In this document: positions 15,018 to 21,700 of the stretch, in pieces
How the letters are laid out: each line of letters begins with the position of its first letter
How positions within the stretch are numbered: position 1 is the first letter of the stretch
From: Actinomycetes bacterium
GTDB lineage: Bacteria; Actinomycetota; Acidimicrobiia; Acidimicrobiales; RAAP-2
Direction of reading: 5' to 3'
NCBI GenBank assembly: GCA_021849435.1
Contig: JAJZSX010000003.1
Coordinates: 1 to 22,131 of the forward strand
DNA: 22,131 bases
The notes under the pieces: generated by a model
Databases searched by the model: none
Told to the model about the DNA's origin: nothing
Seen by the model: the letters and a program-made list of their open reading frames with translations, nothing else
Program-made: the position numbers and the translations under genes

Positions 15018-15686
15018 ATGAAAGTAAAGTTGAGAGAAATTCCCGCTGCAGTCGAACGCGACAGTGACGTTGCCTACGGCCTCTTGCTTGATCGCATTGT
15101 GAATCTCTCCATACCGCCCGGCGCCATTCTCAACGAACAGTCGCTGGCCGCCGAGCTCGATTTCGGCCGCACCCCCGTTCGTGAGGCGCTCGCCCGTTTA
15201 GCGGCGGACCGCTTCGTGACCATCCTTCCGCGGCGCGGCATAATCGTCACCCCCATCACCTTCGAAGACGTTCTCGCCATGTTCGAAGCCCGTGAAACGA
15301 TCGAGTGCGGCGTTGCCTACATCGCGGCGACTCGCGTCACTCAAGATGATCTTGAGGAGATGCGAAGACTGGTCATGGCTGCCGACGCAGCAAGGACGAC
15401 GGGGGACTCCGAACGCTTCCTCTTGGCGGACCACGCGGTGCACACCTTCTTGGTGCACATGATCAAGAACCCCATCCTGCAAGAGGCGGCCGAGCGCCTC
15501 CTCGCGCACAACCTACGATTCTGGCGGCTCTATTGGCGCGACCGACCGGTTCGTCCCGAGGCGATGCTGTCACACGCCCCCTTGATCGCCGCCGTCGAAA
15601 GTCAAGATTCGCGCACCGCCGAAGAAGCCATGCGCCACCACCTTCGCGCCTCGTGTCAGCTCGTCCAGTGGCTGTTTGATCGTTGA
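15018..15686 (+). CDS. GntR-family regulator with FCD ligand domain
   Basis: The 222-residue product has an N-terminal winged helix (about 15-80) with the family recognition stretch NEQSLAAELDFGRTPVREALARLAADRFV, then LPRRGIIVTPI. The all-helical FCD domain (about 90-220) has likely metal/ligand residues: Asp and His in LLADHAVHTFLV, His in LSHAPLI and His in AMRHHLR. FCD regulators usually bind organic acids, so a pathway intermediate such as mesaconate or a substituted aspartate is a sensible effector. Its stop overlaps a possible TTG start of the lyase gene, so the regulator is in the same transcript as the lyase and hydratase. It is probably a repressor of both arms and of itself. Confidence 0.9.
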   Translation: MKVKLREIPAAVERDSDVAYGLLLDRIVNLSIPPGAILNEQSLAAELDFGRTPVREALARLAADRFVTILPRRGIIVTPITFEDVLAMFEARETIECGVAYIAATRVTQDDLEEMRRLVMAADAARTTGDSERFLLADHAVHTFLVHMIKNPILQEAAERLLAHNLRFWRLYWRDRPVRPEAMLSHAPLIAAVESQDSRTAEEAMRHHLRASCQLVQWLFDR

Positions 15687-15694
15687 GCGCCACG

Positions 15695-16561
15695 ATGACC
15701 GAACGCCTCGCGCGGAGTTATCTCTACGTCCCCGCTGATGCGACCGAGCGCCTGACGTCGTCCCACCGGCGAGGCGCTGACGCAATCATCGCCGACCTCG
15801 AAGACGCAGTCGCTCTGAAGCACAAGGATCTCGCGCTCCACAACGTGACCGAGTGGCTGCGTTCAGATGACCAGACGCCCAGTGAACGATGGGTACGCGT
15901 GAATCCCGGTCAACGAGGTCTCTTCGAGATCGCTGCCCTCTTCGATGAGAGTCTCAGCGGCATCTGTCTGCCCAAGGTGCGCGGCCCGGAAGATGTCGAA
16001 TCCGTCGCAAGGCTCCTCGACGAGTTGGAGGGCACCGCCAACACGCCGTCACCGGTATCGCTGATGCCCCTCATCGAGTCAGCGACCGCGGTGCGGTCGC
16101 TCTCGGGCATCGCCACCGCGCCGCGCGTCCTTCGACTTCAAATTGGCGAGATTGATTTGGCCGCCGACTTAGGGGTGGTAGGCGGCGATGAGTCGAACGA
16201 ACTGGCGTTCTCACGTGCGAGCGTGGTGATCGCCTCGGCCGCCGCGGGACTCCTTCCACCCGTCGGCGCCGTTTCCACCGAGTTCCGTGATCTCGAGAGT
16301 TTCGCCGCCTCCACGCGACGACTTCGCTGTAGCGGCTTCGTCGGGCGAGCGGCTATCCATCCTGCGCAGATCCCAATCATCCACGACGTGTATGCCGCGA
16401 GCCCCGACGAAATCAGTCGCGCGCAACGCCTCGTCGACCAGTACGACACCGCGCTTGCGAGCGGCCAAGGCGTCGTCGTCGACGAAGATGGCCGCATGGT
16501 GGACGAGGCCGTCGTGCGCCAAAGCCGCAGGCTCCTCACGCTCGCGCAACGACGTAGGTGA
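15695..16561 (+). CDS. HpcH/HpaI–CitE-type CoA-ester lyase (citramalyl-/methylmalyl-CoA lyase candidate)
   Basis: I take the ATG at 15695; a TTG at 15683, overlapping the GntR stop, would add four residues. The 288-residue protein follows the CitE-like lyase pattern: RSYLYVPADATERL at the N-terminus, ADAIIADLEDAVA, Arg68 in WVRVNP, metal ligands Glu128 in LMPLIESA and Asp154 in GEIDLAADLG, and GFVGRAAIHPAQIPIIHDVY near the C-terminus. Such enzymes split (citra)malyl-CoA or beta-methylmalyl-CoA, giving acetyl-CoA plus pyruvate or propionyl-CoA plus glyoxylate. With mesaconyl-CoA chemistry either side, it would be the final cleavage step. Which isomer is cleaved depends on the regiochemistry of hydration, which sequence does not tell. 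Confidence 0.87.
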   Translation: MTERLARSYLYVPADATERLTSSHRRGADAIIADLEDAVALKHKDLALHNVTEWLRSDDQTPSERWVRVNPGQRGLFEIAALFDESLSGICLPKVRGPEDVESVARLLDELEGTANTPSPVSLMPLIESATAVRSLSGIATAPRVLRLQIGEIDLAADLGVVGGDESNELAFSRASVVIASAAAGLLPPVGAVSTEFRDLESFAASTRRLRCSGFVGRAAIHPAQIPIIHDVYAASPDEISRAQRLVDQYDTALASGQGVVVDEDGRMVDEAVVRQSRRLLTLAQRRR

Positions 16562-16589
16562 TAGCTCGAGATGAAGGAGAGTGAGCAAA

Positions 16590-17099
16590 GTGGCAGACGT
16601 TGAAGGTTGGCGGGGCCGATTCTTTGAGGACTTCCACGTCGGTGACGTTTACCACCATTCTCTGGGGAGAACGGTCACCGAGACCGACAACTCCTGGTTC
16701 ACCTTGCTCACCCAGAACACCGCCCCCCTTCACTTCGACAAGCACTACGCCTCTCAAACCGAGTTCGGGCGACCGCTTGTGAACTCGACATTCACCCTCG
16801 CCCTCGTCACGGGCCAATCAGTCAGTGACGTCTCACAGAACGTCATGGCCAATCTCGGCTGGGACGAGGTGCGCCTCCTCAAGCCGCTCTTTGAGGGCGA
16901 CACCGTCTACTCCAAGTCTGAGGTCTTGGAGCTTCGAGACTCCAAGAGTCGGCCGAAAGTCGGTGTCGTGACAGTGCGAACCACCGGCTTCAATCAAGAC
17001 GGGGTCATCTTGATCGAATTCAATCGCACGCTTCTCGTGTATCGCCGCGGGCAGGGGCCGACCATCCCTTCACCTTTGCCAAAACTGGATCAGCCGTAG
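16590..17099 (+). CDS. MaoC-like hydratase, candidate mesaconyl-CoA hydratase
   Basis: The GTG at 16590 (VADVEGW) is 9 bases after AAGGAGA; a GTG at 16581 is nearer the ribosome site than is usual. The 169-residue single hot-dog domain has the MaoC block TLLTQNTAPLHFDKHYASQTEFGRPLVNS (about 38-66). Here Asn stands where R-hydratases usually have the catalytic Asp, a variation I have seen in mesaconyl-CoA/methylmalyl-CoA-type MaoC proteins. Later blocks are RLLKPLFEGDTVYSKSEV and EFNRTLLVYRRG. It follows the lyase by about 28 bases and ends the forward operon. It should hydrate mesaconyl-CoA for the lyase to cut. Family sure; substrate from context. Confidence 0.85.
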   Translation: MADVEGWRGRFFEDFHVGDVYHHSLGRTVTETDNSWFTLLTQNTAPLHFDKHYASQTEFGRPLVNSTFTLALVTGQSVSDVSQNVMANLGWDEVRLLKPLFEGDTVYSKSEVLELRDSKSRPKVGVVTVRTTGFNQDGVILIEFNRTLLVYRRGQGPTIPSPLPKLDQP

Positions 17100-17116
17100 G
17101 GGTGTTCCGCGACTGC

Positions 17117-17133
17117 AGTTGACACTGTCAACT
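17117..17133. promoter_or_regulatory. Perfect 8+1+8 palindrome after the hydratase gene
   Basis: AGTTGACA and TGTCAACT flank one C, starting 17 bases after the MaoC stop. It may be a DNA-binding site or a short stem. It places a TTGACA hexamer on both strands. The ten bases CAGTTGACAC of its left arm recur at 18361-18370. Confidence 0.4.
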
Positions 17134-17493
17134 AAACGCGCACCAGTCCCCTTGTCCACTTGCTACTTCGCCTATACGGTCAAGAATTTGAATGCGCACG
17201 TCTCAACCCCCGAGGCCACGACTGGTGGCGAGAGACTGCGCACCAGCAAGTTCGCGACATTCGGCATCTTGCTCTCAGTCGCTTGGATGCCCACTGACTG
17301 GAGGCACGGTCTGAACCTGGGCCAGCTCGGAATACTGGCGACGTTCCTTCTTGCGCCTATCGGTATGTTCTGCAGCGCGAATGCGCTGGGTTGTATTCGC
17401 AGCGGTCGAGAAGGCGGTCGCACATTGGCCCGCTGGACACTCTCGCTCGGTGCACTGGGGAGAGCGTTCGCCTTCCGTCTCCTCGTTCGCTGA
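17119..17493 (+). pseudogene. Probable remnant of a small two-helix membrane protein (DUF4190-like)
   Basis: The frame has no ATG and only a TTG at 17119 or later TTG codons, with no ribosome site. From about residue 42 it reads TSKFATFGILLSVAWMPTDW, then GILATFLLAPIGMFCSANAL and GCIRSGREGGRTLARWTLSLGALG. This hydrophobic–basic loop–hydrophobic pattern resembles DUF4190-type proteins of actinobacteria. The end (RAFAFRLLVR) looks like run-on sequence. It is best read as a decayed fragment; a functional gene is not excluded. Confidence 0.3.
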
Positions 17494-17649
17494 TTACCCC
17501 AGTCAGGACAAGGCTCCTGGCAGCGACGTGGACACTCCCTCTTCATCCAAATACTTCGCGCGGGTGCGTATCCGATCGAGCTGATTATTTGGACTGCGTC
17601 CTTGTAGAGACCGGGCAGCGTTGATAATCAGTGCCGTCAACCGTTGCCC

Positions 17650-17887
17650 TCAAACCTCAATCCGAAGTTCAAATTGATCACCGTCGCCTTTCTGGAATTG
17701 GATCGTCCCTACGGCTCGAGAACCACTTTCGTGTAGCCACTGGTGTAGCCCAAGGCCCAAATTCGAGAGGATTTCAGCGGACGTCGACGGATTAGCCAAC
17801 GGATCTGACCAGGTCAGACGGATTTTCACGGATGCGCTCCGACGAGCCTGATCCGATCCCAAGGTGCCGGGATCGAGACCCGGGCGG
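17650..17887 (-). repeat. Dispersed repeat, copy B (with small antisense reading frame)
   Basis: It is the fullest match to copy A in its second half and to copy C in its first half, so it bridges all three. The reverse strand reads RPGLDPGTLGS, SASVKIRLTW, PSTSAEILSNLGL, WLHESGSRAVGTIQF and DQFELRIEV. It ends with the 33-base segment shared with copy A, and five bases later an IS3 fragment begins. Confidence 0.6.
17855..17887 (+). repeat. 33-base direct repeat resembling a tRNA 3' end, right copy
   Basis: It is identical to 4964-4996, in the same orientation, 12.9 kb away. It has the same T-arm-like CCGGG-ATCGAGA-CCCGG, and then diverges (TCCCCG here, CCCACA in the left copy). Together the two copies bracket the solo nuclease gene and the entire catabolic cluster. 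Confidence 0.6.
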
Positions 17888-17892
17888 TCCCC

Positions 17893-17953
17893 GTTGAGCA
17901 ACTTCTCACCCTCTGCGAGCTTGCGCAATTTGTTCTGTGTAACCGTGCAACCG
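17893..17953 (-). pseudogene. IS3-family orfA fragment with a frameshift
   Basis: On the reverse strand the sequence reads RLHGYTEQI, then after a 2-base deletion RKLAEGEKLLN. This matches KRRHHTPEQIIRKLAEGDKLLN of the intact IS at 1.4 kb. The match stops abruptly at the repeat B boundary. It is a scrap of a related IS, not functional. Confidence 0.6.
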
Positions 17954-18068
17954 AGTCAGAACGACCAATTGCCCATGGATTGCCCGCAGAATCCAAATTC
18001 CGTACATCTGGTTCAAGAAGACCCTTTTGATCAGGAACATCCGTAACTGCAGTGACAACTTGATTTCT

Positions 18069-18114
18069 GCTTCCCAAGCTGAGAACGCGGGTTCGATTCC
18101 CGTCGCCCGCTCCA
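18069..18114 (+). tRNA. 3' half of tRNA-Gly(CCC), attachment-site scar
   Basis: The sequence runs from the anticodon arm (GCTTCCCAAGC, anticodon CCC at 18073-18075) through the T-arm GCGGG-TTCGATT-CCCGT to the acceptor strand GCCCGCTCCA with encoded CCA. The 5' half that should begin GCGGGC is absent upstream, so this is not a working gene. Integrases often leave such halves when an element inserts into a tRNA 3' end. A second half lies at 21657-21700 in the same orientation. Confidence 0.75.
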
Positions 18115-18440
18115 ACGGAGTACCTGGTCACAGGATAAATATCACGATGCGAGACCAAGGTTTCACCTCCAAGTCCGATCGAAGTTGATCAGGGATTTTT
18201 CTCGCAGTCCTGCCGCGGTCCTGCCCAAGACCACGTCTCTGTGCGGTGTCTTCCGCACGCAAGTGAAACAAGTTGCGAGGATGTTGAAGGCGGGACTCAC
18301 GTTGCTTGAACAATTGGCCAGTGCGCACCGGGAAGCGACCTCAGAGTGGGCGACTGATAACAGTTGACACGGTACGGACGAGATGCGCGAAGCGCAGTCT
18401 CGCTATCCAGAAAGGACGGTGAACACCCTAACCTTGCCCC

Positions 18441-20096
18441 GTGAGACCGACCTCGCGTCTGATTCTGATCACTCTCCCGCTTCTGGCCGTCGCCCTCGTC
18501 GGCATCGCTTCCGGCAGTGCTGTCGGGGCATCTTCAGCTCCGCGTGTCGCTCGGTCGCCATCCACCCTGACGTCGACGTCGCTGGGACTTAGCACTGAGG
18601 TCGACTCCGTCGACATGGTCAATTCGACGACCGGTTTCGCAGTCGTGAGCAACGCCGCCGAGTCGACAATCAATCGTTTCTACCTGGCGAAGACCATCAG
18701 CACGGGAACGAGTTGGATCACTCTTGGCCCGCTTCCTTACAAATCGTTTAAAGGGCCAACGGCGCCCAGCATGCCGACCCTCAACTTCGTCACCACTTCC
18801 GTCGGCTACGTCACGGCTCCCTCTGGTGGACGTGTCTTCGTAACCAATGACGGTGGCCGAATCTGGAATCCGGTTTCAACGCCAGGCATCTGGCCGACCA
18901 TCCAGATCCGTGGCAACTCGGCACTGATTGTGAGCGACAAGTGCACGGGACCCCTACCGGACTATGGCCCCCTGCGTTGTCCGAGCGTCGTATCTACCTA
19001 CCGACTTGGGGCAACGAAACCCGAGGCGACAAACCCGATCCCGGCCGTCAACCACACCGCGTGGCGCGCGGCCATCGCCTTGGCGGTGCCCACTCCTTCG
19101 ACATTCGTCGTGCAAGAGGGCGGCACGCAGCCCGGTATGGCAACGCACCTTCTTGATTCGACCAACGACGGGCGAACATGGCACCCGCTGAAGGACCCGT
19201 GCGGCCAACTGCTCATCCAGCAGCTTCTCACGCCCTCGCCCATGCGCTGGCTTCTCTCGTGCTTCCTCGACGGGGGGATGATGCAGGGAACCAACAAGCT
19301 CTATGAGTCGCGCGATGGGGGGAGACGATGGACGCTGTTGTCCTACTCCGGCGAGCAGCGCTTCTACGTCGGCAACATCGCCGACACGTGGAACACGCTG
19401 GTCCTCTCCGGAAACAGCCAGATGATCTTCAGTGCCGTAGGGGGCGCCGCGGGAGGTATCGAACGCAGCGCCGACGGGCGGCACTGGATTCCCGCACGGT
19501 TCAATCCAGCGTCGGGCGGTGCGCCCGAGTGGATCGACTCCTTCGGCGCGACTGGCGTACTGTTCGGAAACCAGTCCGGCAACGTCTGGAGAACCTTCAA
19601 CGGCCTGACGTGGGCGCCACTGAAGCTCATCGCGGGTCGCTTCCGAGGACTACCGATCTGTACGCCCGGGCGAGGCGTCAGCGTCACGCTCGGCCCGGTC
19701 CGTCTCTCAGCTGGATCCTCGCTCAACACGATCATCTTCACGAACAACGGCCAGCACGGCTGCTACCTCGACGGGGCACCGAGCCTGCAGCCCACCTCGG
19801 GCGCGGCACATGAGCCAGCCGGGCCACCGGCCGCGAGCTACGCGAAATCGGGGCAGGGAGGATTCACCGTCCTACGTGCACATGGGGGCATGGCCAGCGT
19901 CACTCTGACGATGCAGAAGACCTCCGCCATGCGACCAGGTTCATGCCGGACCCGAAGGGCCACCTCGGCAATCATCGGGTTCAACCCGCCGGCTCGCTTC
20001 TTGCTCTCCTTCGGGCGGCTCCCTCGGACGGTCTGCGCGCTCGTGACGACGTCACAGGTCTCGGGCGTCGTTCGGGGCATTGCGAATGGTCCCTGA
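18441..20096 (+). CDS. Secreted BNR/Asp-box beta-propeller protein with C-terminal DUF4232-like domain
   Basis: The GTG at 18441 is the first usable codon after an in-frame stop at 18429. The 551-residue product starts with a signal peptide (RPTSRLILITLPLLAVALVGIASGS, likely cleaved after about residue 30). Residues ~45-400 form a beta-propeller with repeated Asp-box turns: TNDGGRIWNP, TNDGRTWHP, SRDGGRRWTL, SADGRHWIP and TFNGLTWAP. From ~405 to the end is a beta-sandwich resembling DUF4232 (VSVTLGPVRLSAGSSLNTIIFTNNG, then GCYLDGAP), found in actinobacterial envelope proteins. No sialidase catalytic RIP/FRIP motif is visible, so enzymatic activity is not supported; ligand or surface binding is likelier. 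It lies between the two tRNA-Gly halves and may be island cargo. Confidence 0.8.
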   Translation: MRPTSRLILITLPLLAVALVGIASGSAVGASSAPRVARSPSTLTSTSLGLSTEVDSVDMVNSTTGFAVVSNAAESTINRFYLAKTISTGTSWITLGPLPYKSFKGPTAPSMPTLNFVTTSVGYVTAPSGGRVFVTNDGGRIWNPVSTPGIWPTIQIRGNSALIVSDKCTGPLPDYGPLRCPSVVSTYRLGATKPEATNPIPAVNHTAWRAAIALAVPTPSTFVVQEGGTQPGMATHLLDSTNDGRTWHPLKDPCGQLLIQQLLTPSPMRWLLSCFLDGGMMQGTNKLYESRDGGRRWTLLSYSGEQRFYVGNIADTWNTLVLSGNSQMIFSAVGGAAGGIERSADGRHWIPARFNPASGGAPEWIDSFGATGVLFGNQSGNVWRTFNGLTWAPLKLIAGRFRGLPICTPGRGVSVTLGPVRLSAGSSLNTIIFTNNGQHGCYLDGAPSLQPTSGAAHEPAGPPAASYAKSGQGGFTVLRAHGGMASVTLTMQKTSAMRPGSCRTRRATSAIIGFNPPARFLLSFGRLPRTVCALVTTSQVSGVVRGIANGP

Positions 20097-20286
20097 GCAC
20101 CGCCACTGAGTTGGTCGGCCTTCTGTACAGGCGTGCACCGGTGTACCACTTTCACACGTTGACCAGGTAGCATGGCTCCACTTCCCAAACCCGCTGCCCT
20201 GAGAGTTCGCTGGCAATCTAATCAGATGAGATCTATACTAAAAGAGCCTTTCCAATACTTTACTAGAGAAACCTCTACTATTCTGC
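20097..20286. other. Intergenic region, AT-rich towards the MNT gene
   Basis: A near-palindrome GTGCACCGGTGTAC (20133-20146, 12 of 14 symmetrical) follows the exoprotein stop and might be a weak hairpin. The last ~70 bases are clearly AT-richer than their surroundings and carry TACTA three times (20236, 20261, 20276) and a small TAGAG-AAAC-CTCTA dyad (20264-20277). Confidence 0.4.
20276..20281 (+). promoter_or_regulatory. Candidate -10 box (TACTAT) for leaderless transcription
   Basis: TACTAT ends 5 bases before the ATG at 20287, the spacing at which transcription would begin at or next to the start codon. No ribosome site precedes the ATG. The dyad TAGAG-AAAC-CTCTA overlaps the box and could be where the pair represses itself. 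Confidence 0.5.
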
Positions 20287-21030
20287 ATGAACCTAACGGA
20301 TCCCTCTCTCAGTTGGACGTCATCACTTGATGGGCCCGTTCTCAGCGTGCTCGCCGAGTACGACCGCCCACTCACCGTTACCGAGATCGCCGAGAAGGCC
20401 GCGCGGGGAACCGAGGTGGGAGTCCGACGGGTCATCCAGCGTCTTGTCACCCAAGGCATCGTCATTGGCATCGCCATCGGCAAGCGCAGCGGGTATCGCC
20501 TCAATCGTGATCACGTCGCTGCAGACGGCGTCATTCGCCTGACCGGGCTTCGCCGCGTTCTCTGGTCACGTATGGCTGACCACATCGCACACTGGCCAGC
20601 CAAGCCGGTCCTCGTCCGCGTCTTCGGGTCCGCCGCTCGAGGCGACGGAGACGAGATGAGTGACATTGACGTTCTCTTCGTACGACCCGCCACGGCGAAG
20701 GAGTTTCAGGAGCGGCGTTCAAGCAGCCAATCGGTGACAGACCTCCTTGAGTCAGTTGCGTTGAGTCTGGGTCAAGTCGGCGCCTCCCAATGGGGATCGA
20801 GTGAGCTCACCCAGTTTGAATCGGATCTCGCCAGACTTGCTGAGGACGTGAGGACCTGGTCCGGCAATGCAATGCAGGCAGTCGTCCGATCAGGTCTCGA
20901 GTGGCAACGCGAAGTTCGCACTAGGCACGCCACTGCGACGGAGATACAGCGAGAGGGCTTGACTCTCTTCGAGCAAAGTTCGCTGGGTACAACACAGTTC
21001 GGCGCCATGGTGAGAAATGTCAGCGAATAG
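20287..21030 (+). CDS. Winged-helix MNT-type nucleotidyltransferase (antitoxin of HEPN/MNT pair)
   Basis: The 247-residue product has an N-terminal winged helix (about 15-75: VLSVLAEYDRPLTVTEIAEKAARGTEVGVRRVIQRLVTQGIV) and then a minimal nucleotidyltransferase domain. This has the signature GSAARGDGDEMSDIDVLFV, with Gly114-Ser115 and the metal pair Asp126/Asp128. A helical C-terminus follows. In characterised HEPN/MNT pairs the MNT protein neutralises the HEPN toxin by adding AMP. The extra winged helix suggests it also binds the promoter and autoregulates. Its stop overlaps the next gene by 14 bases, the tight coupling expected for antitoxin-toxin pairs. The ATG at 20287 has no ribosome site and seems leaderless. 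Confidence 0.87.
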   Translation: MNLTDPSLSWTSSLDGPVLSVLAEYDRPLTVTEIAEKAARGTEVGVRRVIQRLVTQGIVIGIAIGKRSGYRLNRDHVAADGVIRLTGLRRVLWSRMADHIAHWPAKPVLVRVFGSAARGDGDEMSDIDVLFVRPATAKEFQERRSSSQSVTDLLESVALSLGQVGASQWGSSELTQFESDLARLAEDVRTWSGNAMQAVVRSGLEWQREVRTRHATATEIQREGLTLFEQSSLGTTQFGAMVRNVSE

Positions 21031-21427
21031 AACACGTCAGGCTACGTCGGAGCAGGGGCGCCACCGGGCGAGCATTGCGCTCGCGTACTTGAAGGCTGCC
21101 GAGCACGTGCTCACCGAAGAAGGCAGCGAAGCCAACCTCTCCGTCGTCGCGGGACTAGCGGTGCTCGCCGGAATCGCCGCGTCCGATGCGCTCTGCATTC
21201 GACACCTCGGCTACTACTCCAAGGGTCAGGACCACGGCGACGCAGTGGACGCGTTGCTGAAGACCGGCACGCCCGCATCGCGCAAGTGGTCTCAGACGCT
21301 GAAGCGACTCATCGATCTAAAGGACGAAGCGCACTACGGCTTCTACTCAGTCTCTAAGACCAAGGCAACTTCCGCGCTCAATCAGGCACGACTCCTCGTC
21401 GAGGCAGCGGTTGAATCGTTCGCGTGA
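21017..21427 (+). CDS. HEPN-like protein (toxin partner) with atypical motif
   Basis: This all-helical protein of 136 residues follows the order seen in actinobacterial HEPN partners: RHRASIALAYLKAAEHVL, VVAGLAVLAGIAASDALCIRHLG, DHGDAVDALL, LKRLIDLKDEAHYGFYSVS and ALNQARLLVEAAVES. The standard HEPN RNase motif R-x4-6-H is not found: the nearest candidates are Lys102-x3-His106 and Arg97-x8-His106, so activity may be altered or lost. Tyr107 and Tyr110 lie where AMP-acceptor tyrosines occur in HepT. It overlaps the MNT gene and is almost certainly its partner. Assignment as HEPN is by overall pattern and context. Confidence 0.78.
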   Translation: MSANRTRQATSEQGRHRASIALAYLKAAEHVLTEEGSEANLSVVAGLAVLAGIAASDALCIRHLGYYSKGQDHGDAVDALLKTGTPASRKWSQTLKRLIDLKDEAHYGFYSVSKTKATSALNQARLLVEAAVESFA

Positions 21428-21488
21428 CCTAGGAGATCGCTCTCGATTGGTCGAGGAATCGGGCCCACATGGTTACGGGTCGCCATCG

Positions 21489-21506
21489 CTGGCGTTTCAG
21501 CGCCAG
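21489..21506 (+). terminator. Possible terminator hairpin after the HEPN gene
   Basis: CTGGCG and CGCCAG pair perfectly around TTTCAG, 61 bases beyond the HEPN stop. There is no T-run, so the call is weak. Confidence 0.3.
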
Positions 21507-21656
21507 TGCTCGTCTTGACACTCGTCTGGCTTGTTACCCATCGAGCCCACAACCTGCCCGCTGCCTGCCCAAAGGAGAATGTGAGCCTCTCGCCCGTGTT
21601 CTCTTGAGTGCGTTTATCAGGAATAACGTGCGCGCATACCGTGTCGATCCGGTTCC

Positions 21657-21700
21657 TTCCCAAGCCGAGAACGCGAGTTCGATTCTCGTCGCCCGCTCCA
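21657..21700 (+). tRNA. 3' half of tRNA-Gly(CCC), second copy
   Basis: It runs from the anticodon loop TTCCCAA to the encoded CCA, matching 18069-18114 except at a few bases. The T-stem changes are paired: GCGGG/CCCGT there, GCGAG/CTCGT here, so base pairing is kept. Again no 5' half is present. It marks the right end of a 3.6-kb segment holding the exoprotein and the HEPN/MNT pair. Confidence 0.7.

Larger units (their letters stand above)
17100..18440. other. Gene-poor accessory stretch between the catabolic cluster and the exoprotein gene
   Basis: It holds, in order, a palindrome at 17117-17133, a probable gene remnant at 17119-17493, unassigned sequence to about 17649, repeat copy B (17650-17887), an IS3 orfA scrap (17893-17953), unassigned sequence, a tRNA-Gly 3' half (18069-18114), and a non-coding stretch 18115-18440 ahead of the exoprotein. 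The frames seen in 18115-18370 have shadow-like composition and no ribosome sites. A TTGACA at 18364-18369 has no matching -10. Confidence 0.5.

Noticed and set aside
18000..18114. Complete tRNA-Gly gene
   Set aside because: No D-arm or 5' acceptor strand starting GCGGGC lies upstream of the anticodon arm; only the 3' half is present.
17826..18158. Reverse frames reading GAGDGNRTRV and ERATGIEPAFSAWEAE
   Set aside because: These are well-known artefacts of reading a tRNA 3' end backwards; they led me to the tRNA-Gly half instead.
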